From NCBI RefSeq assembly GCF_000021725.1, contig NC_012115.1:576001-640000 (forward strand): a stretch of DNA of 64,000 nucleotides, in the 5' to 3' direction. The notes beneath the pieces are model-generated. The model was not told the DNA's origin, searched no databases, and worked only from the letters and a program-made list of their open reading frames with translations. Numbering within the stretch: the stretch's first letter is position 1; each line of letters opens with the position of its first letter. The stretch is from Nautilia profundicola AmH (lineage in GTDB: Bacteria; Campylobacterota; Campylobacteria; Campylobacterales; Nautiliaceae). A program made the translations under genes and the position numbers. Shown piece by piece: positions 18,724 to 28,081 of this stretch.

Positions 18724-19505
18724 TCTCTTGTGGTTTTGTATGCAAAGTATGCACTAAAAAAAGTAAAATATGTCATTATTGTTGTAATAGCCACAAGAAG
18801 GGGTATTATAATTATCGTCATATTAGGGTGATTGAGTATTAACGGAAAAATATAAAAAAGATACGCAAAAGCAATAATTGTATATATAATACTTGTTAGT
18901 ACGCTCCAAACGAAATAAATAACTACATATTTTAGATTAAACGTTTTTATCCAAAATTTGAAATCTATAATACTTGAAATAATACTTAAAAAGCTTTCTT
19001 TAAATGTTTCTTTACTTAAAGCTTCTCCAAGTTTTCCTAAAAAGACGTAAGAATAAAATAAAAGATATACACTAAAAAATCCTAACAATACTTTAGTAAT
19101 AAAAGAAGTTTTTGAAACCGCAAGTAAAAAGTCGTGAGGATTTGCTAATATAAAAATTGAACCTGTGAATTTTAAAATAATAATAAAAAATGTTGCAAAC
19201 AGTGTAACTATTATGAAACCTCCGAGCATTATTCCCATTGCACTTGGAATAAAGTGCAGTAAAAATGTGCTAAATGGCTGTTTTTCGAGTGTTGCAAAAT
19301 ATTCTTTGTCATTATCCGTTATTCTTATCAAATAGATCAATAAAACACCTATACTTAAATAAATTAATTTTTCAAAAATAAATGAAACTATACTTATAAC
19401 AGGGTATGCTTGTATGATTGACAGGATTGAAACCAATATTATTACCAATAAGAATTTCTTAATTTCCGCGACTGTCAAAAATGTATATTTAAAGATATCT
19501 TTCAT
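18720..19505 (-). CDS. Uncharacterised polytopic membrane protein
   Basis: 261 residues with about six membrane helices (near 18-36, 38-60, 88-115, 136-158, 195-222 and 230-255) and short connecting loops. Hydrophobic, with no transporter signature I recognise; the general shape resembles DUF4013/YIP1-like membrane proteins but this is only an impression. It is convergent with the 17653 gene (four-base overlap) and divergent from the cytochrome c peroxidase gene. Confidence 0.65.
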   Translation of the reverse strand: MKDIFKYTFLTVAEIKKFLLVIILVSILSIIQAYPVISIVSFIFEKLIYLSIGVLLIYLIRITDNDKEYFATLEKQPFSTFLLHFIPSAMGIMLGGFIIVTLFATFFIIILKFTGSIFILANPHDFLLAVSKTSFITKVLLGFFSVYLLFYSYVFLGKLGEALSKETFKESFLSIISSIIDFKFWIKTFNLKYVVIYFVWSVLTSIIYTIIAFAYLFYIFPLILNHPNMTIIIIPLLVAITTIMTYFTFFSAYFAYKTTRD

Positions 19506-19579
19506 TTCAAACCTTTTTTACGGAATTTTATCACATTTATATGTTGTATGTTTGTTATAATTTTACAAAAAGTGATGTA

Positions 19580-20476
19580 ATGAGGATATTTTTGATTTTT
19601 TTTGCTGTTTATTTATATGCATTTGAAATAATTCCAATACATTACGTAAAATATAATACTTCTAAAGCGAAATTGGGGGAAAAACTTTTTTTTGACAAAC
19701 GTTTATCAAAGTATAAAGATATTAGTTGTGCTTCTTGTCATAATTTAAAACGTTACGGAGTTGATAACAGAAGGTTTTCTATTGGAACGGGGGGAGTTGT
19801 TGATAAACCGATGAATTCATTAAGTGTGTATAACGTAATATTTAATGCCGGGTACTTTTGGAACGGGAGAAGCGAAACACTTGAAGAGCAAGTAATTAGT
19901 AGTTTAACTGATAAAAAAGAACATAACTTAACAGTTTCTGAAATTGAAAATGTTGTAAGAAGTGAAAAAAAGTATGTTCAAGAGTTCGAAAAAATATATC
20001 ATAAAAAACCTTCTATTAATGAAATTGCCAATGCAATTGCTGAGTTTGAAAAAAGCTTAATAACACCAAATTCTAAATTTGATAAATATTTATTAGGAAG
20101 GGTAAAATTAAGTAAGCAGGAAACGAGGGGGTATTATATTTTTAAAATGTACGGATGTATAACATGTCATAACGGAATTAATGTCGGTTCAAATTCTTAT
20201 CAAAAACTGGGTATTTTTTTAAATAATATTAAATTTATAAGAGGATTAGACAGAAGTTATGTTACAAAGTCTGCAGATGATATGTACGTTTATAGGGTTC
20301 CAAGTTTAAGAAATGTCGAAAAAACATATCCTTATTTTCATGACGGTAGCGTTAAAACTCTTAAAGAAGCTATAAAGTTAATGGGGGAATTAAACTTAGG
20401 AATAAATATACCTGCTGAAGACATAAATGATATCGAAGTGTTTTTAAAAACTTTAACCGGGGAAATTAAAAGATGA
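19580..20476 (+). CDS. Di-haem cytochrome c peroxidase family protein
   Basis: 298 residues. A signal peptide (about 1-16) directs it to the periplasm. Two haem c attachment motifs are present, CASCH (Cys50, Cys53, His54) and CITCH (Cys193, Cys196, His197), the two-domain layout of bacterial CcpA/MauG peroxidases that reduce hydrogen peroxide using cytochrome c electrons. The segment NRRFSIGTGG and the C-terminal PSLRNV…PYFHDGS are typical of this family. An ATG at 19541 in frame would add 13 residues before the leader; 19580 gives a clean signal peptide. It overlaps the GGDEF/EAL gene by four bases. Confidence 0.9.
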   Translation: MRIFLIFFAVYLYAFEIIPIHYVKYNTSKAKLGEKLFFDKRLSKYKDISCASCHNLKRYGVDNRRFSIGTGGVVDKPMNSLSVYNVIFNAGYFWNGRSETLEEQVISSLTDKKEHNLTVSEIENVVRSEKKYVQEFEKIYHKKPSINEIANAIAEFEKSLITPNSKFDKYLLGRVKLSKQETRGYYIFKMYGCITCHNGINVGSNSYQKLGIFLNNIKFIRGLDRSYVTKSADDMYVYRVPSLRNVEKTYPYFHDGSVKTLKEAIKLMGELNLGINIPAEDINDIEVFLKTLTGEIKR

Positions 20477-22503
20477 AAAAGGCGGTTTCTTTAAAAATTG
20501 TTTTAATTTTTATAATCGGTTTTTTGATAGTAGGGTTTGTATATTATTTCCATAGAGTTTCCGAAAATTATTTTACTACAAGCAATGATGTTTTATATAA
20601 ATTGAATATGCTTAAAAGAAATGAAGATAAATTAAATTATGAAATATTAAAATCAAGTATATATTTATATAAAAGTAATGATGATATTGTTAATGCGATA
20701 AAAAAACAAAAAAAATTAATACAAAATCTTTTGAATGATAATGAATTTAAAAACAAATTTAAAAATACTTATAAAGAATTAGAAATTTATAAAAAAGATT
20801 TTAAAAATAAAGAGATGTTAACTTATAAGTTTTTAAGGTATTTAGTCCCTACAAAAAATGCTATTATATTTCTCAGTAATGCAATTACGCAAGTAAAAAT
20901 GAGTCAAAAATATTCAAGGTATAAAATACTTAATATAGTTTCAAAGCTTATATTGTTGCATAGAAGCAATGATATTGAAATTTTAAAGAATATAAATGTA
21001 AATGAAGTAAAAAAACTGATTGATCCTACCGACCCGTTCAACAAAGCTTTTTTAAATAACCTAAATTTACTTCTTCAATACTACCCTAAAGAATTTAAAC
21101 TTTTAAACGAAGTGCTTAATTACAAATCGTTAAAAACTGTTAATCAGGTTTTAAAAATGTATTTGAAAGATACCAATAAAAAAGTCGGATATTTTCAAGA
21201 TGTCATGATAGTTATTGTAATTGTAATAACGGTGTTATTTGTTTTATTGATCATTTTAGTTTATAGATTAGAGGAAACAATTAAAAAAATTACGTTTTTA
21301 GCACAGAATGATCAGTTGACATCTTTAAAAAATAGAATTAAATTTGAAATGGACGTAAAGAATAAAAACGAGGTGTCATTGATTATTTTTGATATAGATA
21401 AATTTAAAAGTATTAATAATTTTTTAGGTAGTGAAATAGGCGATATGATATTAATTTCTTTAGCAAAAGAATTAGAGAAATTCAAAAAAATTATTCCTTA
21501 TGAAACTGAAGCATATAGAATAGGGGCTGACGAGTTTGCACTTTTAGTCCATAGTAATGATATTGAAATAGTGTCTGTAATTGCAGAAGAGTTTATTAAA
21601 CAAGTGGAATCTAAATTGTTATTGCCCGAATTAGATCTTAGTATTACACTAAGTGCCGGAATTTCTACAAAACCTCCTCTTTTGGAAAATGCAGATATAG
21701 CATTAAAAAGAGCACAAAAGGATATAAAAGATAAGATAATTATATATAAAGATAGCTTTCAAGAACAGATTAAAATCAACTTACAAAAAGCCCAAGAAAT
21801 AAGAAGGGCTATACAAAGCGGTAATTTAATTACATATGTTCAAGGAATTTTCGATAAAGATAAAAAAATTTTTAAATATGAAGTGTTATGTAGGGTGAAA
21901 ATAGGAAATAAAATTGTGAGTATTTTCCCTTATTTGCAGATTACCAAAGAAATAAAAATGTATCATCATATAACATTTCAGGTTTTGAAAGACTCTTTTG
22001 ATGTGCTGGAAAAAAACCAAAAAGTTAATTTAAGCATTAATTTATCATTGGAAGATATAAATAATAAGGATATAAAAAACTTTATTTATATGCGATTAAA
22101 TAATAATCCAAATTTAGCTAAAAGAATTACTTTTGAAATTTTAGAGAGCGAAATAGATAATTATGATGAATTAAGCGAATTTATATATATGATGAAACAA
22201 AGGGGAGTAACGTTTGCAATTGATGATTTTGGAAGCGGTTATTCAAACTTTTCAAGAATATTAAATTTGAATGTTGATTTTATTAAAATTGACGGAAGTA
22301 TAATAAAAAATATTGACAAAGACAAAACATCCCGTAACGTGTTAAAAACAATCGTTTCTTTTGCAAAAGAAAACAATTTGCATACTGTTGCGGAATTTAT
22401 ACATAATGAAAAAATATTTGAGATAGCTAAATCAATGAATATAGAATATTTTCAGGGGTATTTTCTTGATGAGCCAAAACCCATTGAAAATTTAAGGTTG
22501 TGA
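20473..22503 (+). CDS. Membrane GGDEF/EAL c-di-GMP signalling protein
   Basis: 676 residues. One N-terminal membrane helix (about 7-26), an extracytoplasmic helical sensor region (about 30-245), a second helix (about 251-273), then a GGDEF domain with the degenerate motif GADEF (351-355) and an EAL domain beginning with Glu470 in EVL. The EAL domain keeps FEILES, IDDFGSGYSN, KIDG and QGYF, so the main metal and c-di-GMP ligands appear present. A c-di-GMP phosphodiesterase whose GGDEF domain is regulatory is the most likely reading. It overlaps the peroxidase gene (ATGA) and is one base before asnB. Confidence 0.88.
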   Translation: MKKAVSLKIVLIFIIGFLIVGFVYYFHRVSENYFTTSNDVLYKLNMLKRNEDKLNYEILKSSIYLYKSNDDIVNAIKKQKKLIQNLLNDNEFKNKFKNTYKELEIYKKDFKNKEMLTYKFLRYLVPTKNAIIFLSNAITQVKMSQKYSRYKILNIVSKLILLHRSNDIEILKNINVNEVKKLIDPTDPFNKAFLNNLNLLLQYYPKEFKLLNEVLNYKSLKTVNQVLKMYLKDTNKKVGYFQDVMIVIVIVITVLFVLLIILVYRLEETIKKITFLAQNDQLTSLKNRIKFEMDVKNKNEVSLIIFDIDKFKSINNFLGSEIGDMILISLAKELEKFKKIIPYETEAYRIGADEFALLVHSNDIEIVSVIAEEFIKQVESKLLLPELDLSITLSAGISTKPPLLENADIALKRAQKDIKDKIIIYKDSFQEQIKINLQKAQEIRRAIQSGNLITYVQGIFDKDKKIFKYEVLCRVKIGNKIVSIFPYLQITKEIKMYHHITFQVLKDSFDVLEKNQKVNLSINLSLEDINNKDIKNFIYMRLNNNPNLAKRITFEILESEIDNYDELSEFIYMMKQRGVTFAIDDFGSGYSNFSRILNLNVDFIKIDGSIIKNIDKDKTSRNVLKTIVSFAKENNLHTVAEFIHNEKIFEIAKSMNIEYFQGYFLDEPKPIENLRL

Positions 22504-22504
22504 T

Positions 22505-24205
22505 ATGTGTGCGATACTTGGAATTTTAAATAATATTGAAACGGACAAGTTTAAATACGCGTTAAATTTAATGTCTCATAGAGGATATGATAATCAAAAG
22601 ATAATCCAAACTCCTTTTGGCACATTTGGTTTTAATAGACTTTCCATAGAAAACAGAAATATAAATATTCAGCCTTTATATAAAAATGGTATTGTTGTTA
22701 TGTTTAACGGAGAAATTTATAACTATAAAAAACTGATAAGTGAATATAGATTAAACACTAATACGGAGGTAGAGACTATTTATGAATTATGGATAAGGTT
22801 CGGAGTCGATTTTGTACAAAAACTTGAAGGAATGTTTGCAATTGCCGTATATGATAAAAAGATTTATCTTTTCAGGGATGAATTCGGTAAAAAACCTCTA
22901 TATTTTACGAAAAAAGGTATTTTTGCGAGTGAAATAAAAGCGATACTTCCGTTTATAGAAAAAAAGATAAACTATCAGGCTCTTAGCGAATATCTTGCAT
23001 ATAATTCTTCTATTGCTCCTAATACAATATATGAAGGAATATATAAACTTCCGGCCGGATGTTATTATGACGGAGAAATCAAAAGATGGCACGACTTTGA
23101 GAGAATGGAAAATGTAAAATGGACAATGGAGAATGTATGCGATGAAGTTGAAAGCCTATTAACGAAAAGTATTGAAAAAAGGCTTATGGGCGAGGTTGAG
23201 ATAGGGTCACTTCTAAGCGGCGGAGTTGACAGCAGCCTTATTGCGGCAATGATGTCTAAATATGGGAAAATAAAAACATTCAGCATTGGTTATGACGGGT
23301 ATGAAAATTATGACGAAAGAAGATACGCAAGATTAACGGCCGAACATATCGGAAGCGAACATTATGAAATAAATTATTCTAAAAAGATCTTTTTCGATGA
23401 ATTTGAAAACGTGCTTTTTGCTATGGACGAACCTGTGGCTGACAGCAGTTTTTTCCCCGCAAATTACCTTGCCAAAAACATACCCTTAAAAGTCGTATTA
23501 AGCGGTGAAGGGAGTGACGAGCTGTTTTTAGGGTACAGAAGATACAATGAATATCTTGGATTTTTTGATGCATATCTTCCAAATAAAAAATGGCTTAAAA
23601 AATATCTTGAAAGACATCCGGAAGATATAAAAGAGTGGGAAATTTTTAGGAGGTTTTTTGCCGATGAGGTTGTGTTTAGGGGTATAAACGAAACGTTTTT
23701 TCAAAGACAAATAAACAGAGCTCTTAAAAAATACGCGCATGAAGTTGATTATAAAAGGTTTGTAAAAAGATGGGGAAGTTTTGATTTTACGTATTTTGAT
23801 CTGAAAGTATGGATAGGTGAAGTGCTTTTGATGAAACTCGATAAAATGTTTATGGCAAACAATATTGAAGCCAGAAGTCCGTTTTTGGACAGAAATTTGG
23901 TAAACTTCGTTTTTTCTTTGCCTGAAGATGTCAGAGGCAAAAACAAATGGGTTATTAAAGAAATTGCTAAAAAACACGTCCCTTCGGAAATAGTAAAAAG
24001 ACGCAAAAAAGGATTTGCTTTTCCGTTTTTGGAATGGCTTAAAGAAGAGAATGAACTCCGTTTGATAATCGATGTAAACAGGGAAACAAAAATATTTAAT
24101 GAAGAATATTTAAAAGAGATAATAAAAACAGGACACAAAAGATACAAACAGCATCTTTGGAGTCTGTATCTTTTCAGTCGTTTTATAAAAAAGGAATTTT
24201 TATGA
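22505..24205 (+). CDS. asnB: Asparagine synthase (glutamine-hydrolysing)
   Basis: 566 residues. Cys2 is the N-terminal nucleophile of the class II glutaminase domain (about 2-190), which also shows HRGYD and FNGEIYNY. The synthetase domain contains the PP-loop LLSGGVDSS and a second conserved segment GEGSDELFLGY. It makes asparagine from aspartate, glutamine and ATP; homologues also act on cell-surface or secondary products. The linker between domains is encoded by five tandem 7-base units (23101-23135). Overlap with the CorA-like gene is four bases. Confidence 0.93.
   Translation: MCAILGILNNIETDKFKYALNLMSHRGYDNQKIIQTPFGTFGFNRLSIENRNINIQPLYKNGIVVMFNGEIYNYKKLISEYRLNTNTEVETIYELWIRFGVDFVQKLEGMFAIAVYDKKIYLFRDEFGKKPLYFTKKGIFASEIKAILPFIEKKINYQALSEYLAYNSSIAPNTIYEGIYKLPAGCYYDGEIKRWHDFERMENVKWTMENVCDEVESLLTKSIEKRLMGEVEIGSLLSGGVDSSLIAAMMSKYGKIKTFSIGYDGYENYDERRYARLTAEHIGSEHYEINYSKKIFFDEFENVLFAMDEPVADSSFFPANYLAKNIPLKVVLSGEGSDELFLGYRRYNEYLGFFDAYLPNKKWLKKYLERHPEDIKEWEIFRRFFADEVVFRGINETFFQRQINRALKKYAHEVDYKRFVKRWGSFDFTYFDLKVWIGEVLLMKLDKMFMANNIEARSPFLDRNLVNFVFSLPEDVRGKNKWVIKEIAKKHVPSEIVKRRKKGFAFPFLEWLKEENELRLIIDVNRETKIFNEEYLKEIIKTGHKRYKQHLWSLYLFSRFIKKEFL
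23101..23135 (+). repeat. Five-unit heptamer array inside asnB
   Basis: Five consecutive 7-base units GAGAATG, GAAAATG, TAAAATG, GACAATG, GAGAATG, consensus GANAATG. Because 7 is not a multiple of 3, three units give seven residues, visible as the repeated MEN spaced seven residues apart in the protein linker. Confidence 0.8.
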
Positions 24206-24969
24206 AATTTGAAATAAACAAATATTTAATTGACGATATTGAAAATAAGGACCATCCGAGTGATTTTGAGGTTGTCAGTGATTATTCCATACTAATCTTG
24301 AGACTACCGTTAATTGAAAAAGACAAAGTAGATGTAATATCATATGCTTTTTTAATAAAAGATAATAAAATATATAAATACGACAGAAAAACAAAAGAGT
24401 TTGAACTTTTAGGTACTTTTAGCGATTTATATGAATATCTTGATGTAAGAATTGATAAAATTTTGGCAAAAATTTCCAAACTTCACATTGCAATTGCCAA
24501 AATGGAAGATGAATTGTATGAAAACGATATGCCAGTGGATTTTTCAAATAACTGGCTGAAATTTAAAAAAGAGCTTGTATTAATCGAAAGACTTATGGGG
24601 CATTCTTTAATAGCTTTTGAAAGGTTTATAAAATATTATAAAAACAGTATAGATGAACTTGCTTTTAAAGATTTGGCCGAACATATAGACAGGGCATTCA
24701 GGTTTTCAAAAAACGCAATTGAAAAGCTTGATTATCTTTATGAGTTTTTTAAAGCAAAGCAGGATGAAAAAATGAATAATATCATGTTTATTTTGACTAT
24801 TCTTTCGGCCATATTCCTGCCGCTGACATTGATAACTGGATTTTTCGGAATGAATACGGGAGGGCTTCCGTTTACGCAAGATCCTCAGGGGACATTAAAA
24901 GCTATAGGGCTTTCGGCACTGTTTGAAGTACCGTTTGTGTTCTTTATATGGAAAATGATGAAGAGTTAA
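24202..24969 (+). CDS. CorA-like divalent metal ion transporter
   Basis: 255 residues. A cytoplasmic alpha/beta N-terminal part and long stalk helices are followed by two C-terminal membrane helices (about 200-220 and 230-250). The first helix ends with FFGMNTGG, the GMN signature of CorA/Mrs2 channels that take up magnesium or, in some members, other divalent ions. It is shorter than typical CorA (about 315), mostly in the N-terminal domain. The start at 24202 overlaps the asnB stop (ATGA) with AAAGGA ahead; the ATG at 24157 is inside asnB. Confidence 0.85.
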   Translation: MKFEINKYLIDDIENKDHPSDFEVVSDYSILILRLPLIEKDKVDVISYAFLIKDNKIYKYDRKTKEFELLGTFSDLYEYLDVRIDKILAKISKLHIAIAKMEDELYENDMPVDFSNNWLKFKKELVLIERLMGHSLIAFERFIKYYKNSIDELAFKDLAEHIDRAFRFSKNAIEKLDYLYEFFKAKQDEKMNNIMFILTILSAIFLPLTLITGFFGMNTGGLPFTQDPQGTLKAIGLSALFEVPFVFFIWKMMKS

Positions 24970-25721
24970 TTTCTATATAACATATACGGATTTCTCTGAT
25001 TGGTTGGCATTATATCCATATACTGTATATTTACGTGAGGTGGTGTATTTAATACACATATAATAGCGTTAGCAATATCTTCCGCACTTAGCGGCGTATA
25101 TCCTTCATATACTTTTTTTGCCTTTTTCTTATCACCTTTGAATCTTACGTTTGAAAATTCTGTTTCAACCGCACCGGGGGCTATATTTGAAACTTTAATA
25201 TTTGTACCATATGCATCTATATTCATGCTGTCATTCAGTGAATGAAGCGCAGCTTTTGTAGCACAATATACATTACCACCTGGATATGCGGTTTTACCGG
25301 CAACTGAGCCTAAATTAACAATGTGCCCTTCATTACGCTCTTTCATATGTTTAAATATCGGTTTTGTGACGTATAAAACGCCTTTAATGTTAGTATCTAT
25401 CATAGTTTCCCAGTCTTCAGGGTTTCCTTCGTCAATCGGCTCAAGTCCCAATGCAAGTCCCGCATTGTTTATAAGAATATCGATATGTGTTATTTGTAAA
25501 ATCTCCTCTATTGTTTTAGATACCATTTCTTTGTCTCTTACATCAAATGTAAAAGTTAGTGTTTGTACGTCAAGGATGTTTTTGAGTTCATTCAGTTTTT
25601 TTTCATCCCTGCCTGTAAGTATCAGGTTTACTCCCATGTCATTGAGTGCTTTTGCTGTTGCTTTTCCTATACCGGAAGTAGCTCCTGTAATTAGTGCTAT
25701 TTTTCCTTCGATGAAATTCAT
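24966..25721 (-). CDS. Short-chain dehydrogenase/reductase, YdfG-like
   Basis: 251 residues, classical SDR with TGATSGIGKA (nucleotide binding), NNAG, catalytic Ser in GSVAG and YCATK (Tyr and Lys of the active site). The basic residue in the TGRDEKK segment suggests NADP preference. The C-terminal ending resembles YdfG, an NADP-dependent 3-hydroxy acid/serine dehydrogenase of E. coli. It is convergent with the CorA-like gene (four-base overlap) and nine bases downstream of the chemoreceptor gene. Substrate not determinable. Confidence 0.88.
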   Translation of the reverse strand: MNFIEGKIALITGATSGIGKATAKALNDMGVNLILTGRDEKKLNELKNILDVQTLTFTFDVRDKEMVSKTIEEILQITHIDILINNAGLALGLEPIDEGNPEDWETMIDTNIKGVLYVTKPIFKHMKERNEGHIVNLGSVAGKTAYPGGNVYCATKAALHSLNDSMNIDAYGTNIKVSNIAPGAVETEFSNVRFKGDKKKAKKVYEGYTPLSAEDIANAIICVLNTPPHVNIQYMDIMPTNQRNPYMLYRN

Positions 25722-25730
25722 TTTTATCCT

Positions 25731-27329
25731 TTATGCTTTATATGCTTGCATGATTGAATCAAGTTTGTTTACCGATTTATCCAAATTTTTAATTGCAATG
25801 TTTATATCTTTAATACTTTTGGTGTTTTCAAGTGAAATATTTAACAAATTATTTGTTTTATCACTAACATCGTTCACAAGATTTGTAACGTTTTCAAAAT
25901 CATCTACAAGTTTTTCTACTTTTGTAGTTGAATTTTTCATTTTATCGAGACTACTTGATATTTCGTCTTTTGTAATTTGTGTTTCTTGAGAAAGATTGAC
26001 AATTTCGTTTGAGTTTTTGTTTATATCCTCACTTGCTTCCATTATTGATTTTACAATTAAATTCAGTGTTGCATCAATTTCTGTTAAAGAGTTTTGAGTT
26101 TTTTCCGCAAGTTTTCTTACTTCATCGGCAACAACCGCAAAACCTCTGCCGTGTTCTCCAGCACGTGCCGCTTCTATTGCGGCATTTAGTGCAAGAAGAT
26201 TTGTTTGGTCGGCAATTTCTCGTATTACATCAAGTACGGACTTTACATCCTGAGCTTCCTGATTTAGCTGTTTTATTTTTTCTGAAAGTTCGCTTTCTTT
26301 ATTTGATATTTCGTAAACTTTTTGTGTTAACTGATCAATTTGTTCATTTGCGTTATCAAGTTCTTTTTGTGTGTGAATTATATCTTTTTTAGTTGAGAGT
26401 GCGAAATCTTTTGAATTTTCAACTTTTTCAAGAATAGTTTTTAAAGATACGTCGATGTTTTTAATGTTGTTACTTTCTTGGATGATTCTATTTTCTACAT
26501 TAGCTGTGTTGCTTGCAATTGAGTTTGCTGAATTAGCATTTTGTGAACTTAAGTGTTTAGTTTCAGAGATTGTGTTTTGAAGTTTTTCTATTAGTTTGTT
26601 CATATTTTCTGCAACTTCACTAATCTCATCTTTTGTTTTTATTTCTATACGTTTTGTCAGGTCTCCTTCTCCTTCAACGATGTTTAAGATGTTTTTGTTA
26701 AGTTCGTTAAATGAGTTTGATAGTCTTTTGTAAATATAAAGCATAGAACTACCTATAAGTATTAAAAGTATTGTAAAGAGGAGTGTAATATCAAATGATG
26801 TGCTTCCGACTTCTTTATCGACTTTTGTTAGTATTTTTACAATTTTTATTTCATGTCTTTTGATATATTTGTTTAAGAAATGGTTTAATTTAAGAGAAAA
26901 CCTGTTTACTTTTTCAAGATACTTAATCCCGTTTTTATTTGTAAGGTATGCGTTTATCATTTCAATTGTTAATTTATGGAATTCTTTTAAATCTTTTTCA
27001 AATGAAACTATGTCGTTGTAAACATCAGGTACGTCTTTGTGCGCTTTTTTAAGTTTATCGATTGACTGAAATGCAATTTCAAATAAATGATTTACTTGTT
27101 TTAATTCGCTTTTATTATGTTTTAGGGCTACTTCGATACTGTATCTTTTAATTTCCGATACGTCATCTTTAAGTTCGTATAGGTTTACAAGAGTAGGAAT
27201 TACATGTGTAATGGCTGCGTCGATTTCTTTTTTTACTTGGGATGAAAGTGAAAATAAAAAAGCACCGCTTCCAATTATAAATATTAAAACGACAAAACCA
27301 ACTATTTGAAAAAACTTTTTAATATTCAT
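25731..27329 (-). CDS. Methyl-accepting chemotaxis protein
   Basis: 532 residues. Membrane helix 1 (about 8-28), a periplasmic all-helical sensor (about 30-185, four-helix-bundle type), membrane helix 2 (about 186-203), HAMP (about 205-260, with EGDLTKRI), then a signalling domain carrying the conserved tip [20 protein letters not shown]. Ligand unknown. It has no CZB domain and no PAS domain. It is monocistronic or co-transcribed with the SDR gene. Confidence 0.92.
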   Translation of the reverse strand: MNIKKFFQIVGFVVLIFIIGSGAFLFSLSSQVKKEIDAAITHVIPTLVNLYELKDDVSEIKRYSIEVALKHNKSELKQVNHLFEIAFQSIDKLKKAHKDVPDVYNDIVSFEKDLKEFHKLTIEMINAYLTNKNGIKYLEKVNRFSLKLNHFLNKYIKRHEIKIVKILTKVDKEVGSTSFDITLLFTILLILIGSSMLYIYKRLSNSFNELNKNILNIVEGEGDLTKRIEIKTKDEISEVAENMNKLIEKLQNTISETKHLSSQNANSANSIASNTANVENRIIQESNNIKNIDVSLKTILEKVENSKDFALSTKKDIIHTQKELDNANEQIDQLTQKVYEISNKESELSEKIKQLNQEAQDVKSVLDVIREIADQTNLLALNAAIEAARAGEHGRGFAVVADEVRKLAEKTQNSLTEIDATLNLIVKSIMEASEDINKNSNEIVNLSQETQITKDEISSSLDKMKNSTTKVEKLVDDFENVTNLVNDVSDKTNNLLNISLENTKSIKDINIAIKNLDKSVNKLDSIMQAYKA

Positions 27330-27497
27330 TAATGAATCCTTTTTTGCGTTTTTATAATTAAAAACTATTATTGAAATAAATCGTACTTATATTTATAACA
27401 ATGTTTGATTAAAATTAAATTGATTTAATAAAATAAAAGATTGTTTATTTTAACATAATAGAAATATAATGTATATGACAAATCAGAGTGTTTAATT

Positions 27498-27512
27498 ATA
27501 GTGCCTGACACT
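27498..27512 (+). repeat. Copy 2 of the dispersed motif, next to tmRNA
   Basis: ATAGTGCCTGACACT differs at two positions from the 16-base motif shared by clpB and dnaK 3' regions, and is itself more palindromic (AGTG…CACT). It begins about 10 bases beyond the 3' end of the tmRNA gene. Confidence 0.5.
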
Positions 27513-27522
27513 AATTATTGCT

Positions 27523-27900
27523 TGGTGGAGATGTCGGGAATCGAACCCGAGTCCAGAAGTAGAGTACCCTAAGCGTCTACACGCTTAGTCCGTTGATTAT
27601 ACTGCAACTCCAGGCTCAGCGGACAAAGCCTTGATGGAGTTGAGGGGTGTTATTGTTTCGGAAGCTCTCCCACACCCGAAGGAGAACCTCCTATCCGCAC
27701 TTTACTCTCTCTCCAAGGCGGCGGAAAGCCTTAGTGGAGAGAGGCGCCCGAAACTACTTAATTAAGCAGCAGCTCTAGCTACTGCTGGGCTGTAATTTGT
27801 ATTATTTGCTGCGTTTATTTTTTTTGGGCCGTTTTAACGCTTGCCCAGGCGTGCGTGCAGCTTAGGGCTTTCTACCCCTGTCGAAATCCAAGTCATCCCC
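27523..27900 (-). ncRNA. ssrA: Transfer-messenger RNA (tmRNA)
   Basis: Rescues stalled ribosomes by acting first as alanyl-tRNA and then as message. The reverse strand starts GGGGATGACTTGGATTTCGAC, typical of tmRNA 5' ends, and ends with a T-arm (GGGTTCGATTCCC) and CATCTCCACCA. The 5' GGGGATG pairs with CATCTCC to form the acceptor stem. The tag frame (27812-27762) reads AANNTNYSPAVARAAA followed by TAA, close in pattern to the Helicobacter and Campylobacter tags; which of the two GCA codons is the resume codon is not certain. The length of 378 is normal for the one-piece form. It is flanked by non-coding sequence on both sides. Confidence 0.97.
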
Positions 27901-28081
27901 GGGAGATTCTCTATAAGAACCACCCGCGAATGACTAATGGAATAATATCAAATTTTCCTTAAAAAATCAAGATATTCTTAAGCAAACTTTAAGAAAAGAT
28001 CCACCACTAAAATTATAATAAATTTTTCATTCAAATAATGTCGTTAAATTATTTTAATAGAGCGGTCGGAAATCAATCCCG

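Noticed and set aside
25321..25989. 222-codon forward frame spanning the SDR gene and the chemoreceptor end
   Set aside because: It crosses two well-supported reverse-strand genes and their junction and has no ribosome binding site; composition is that of a shadow frame.
27523..27600. tRNA gene suggested by the T-arm and CCA end
   Set aside because: The acceptor partner lies about 370 bases away, and a tag reading frame with flanking pseudoknot-like sequence identifies it as the 3' end of tmRNA.
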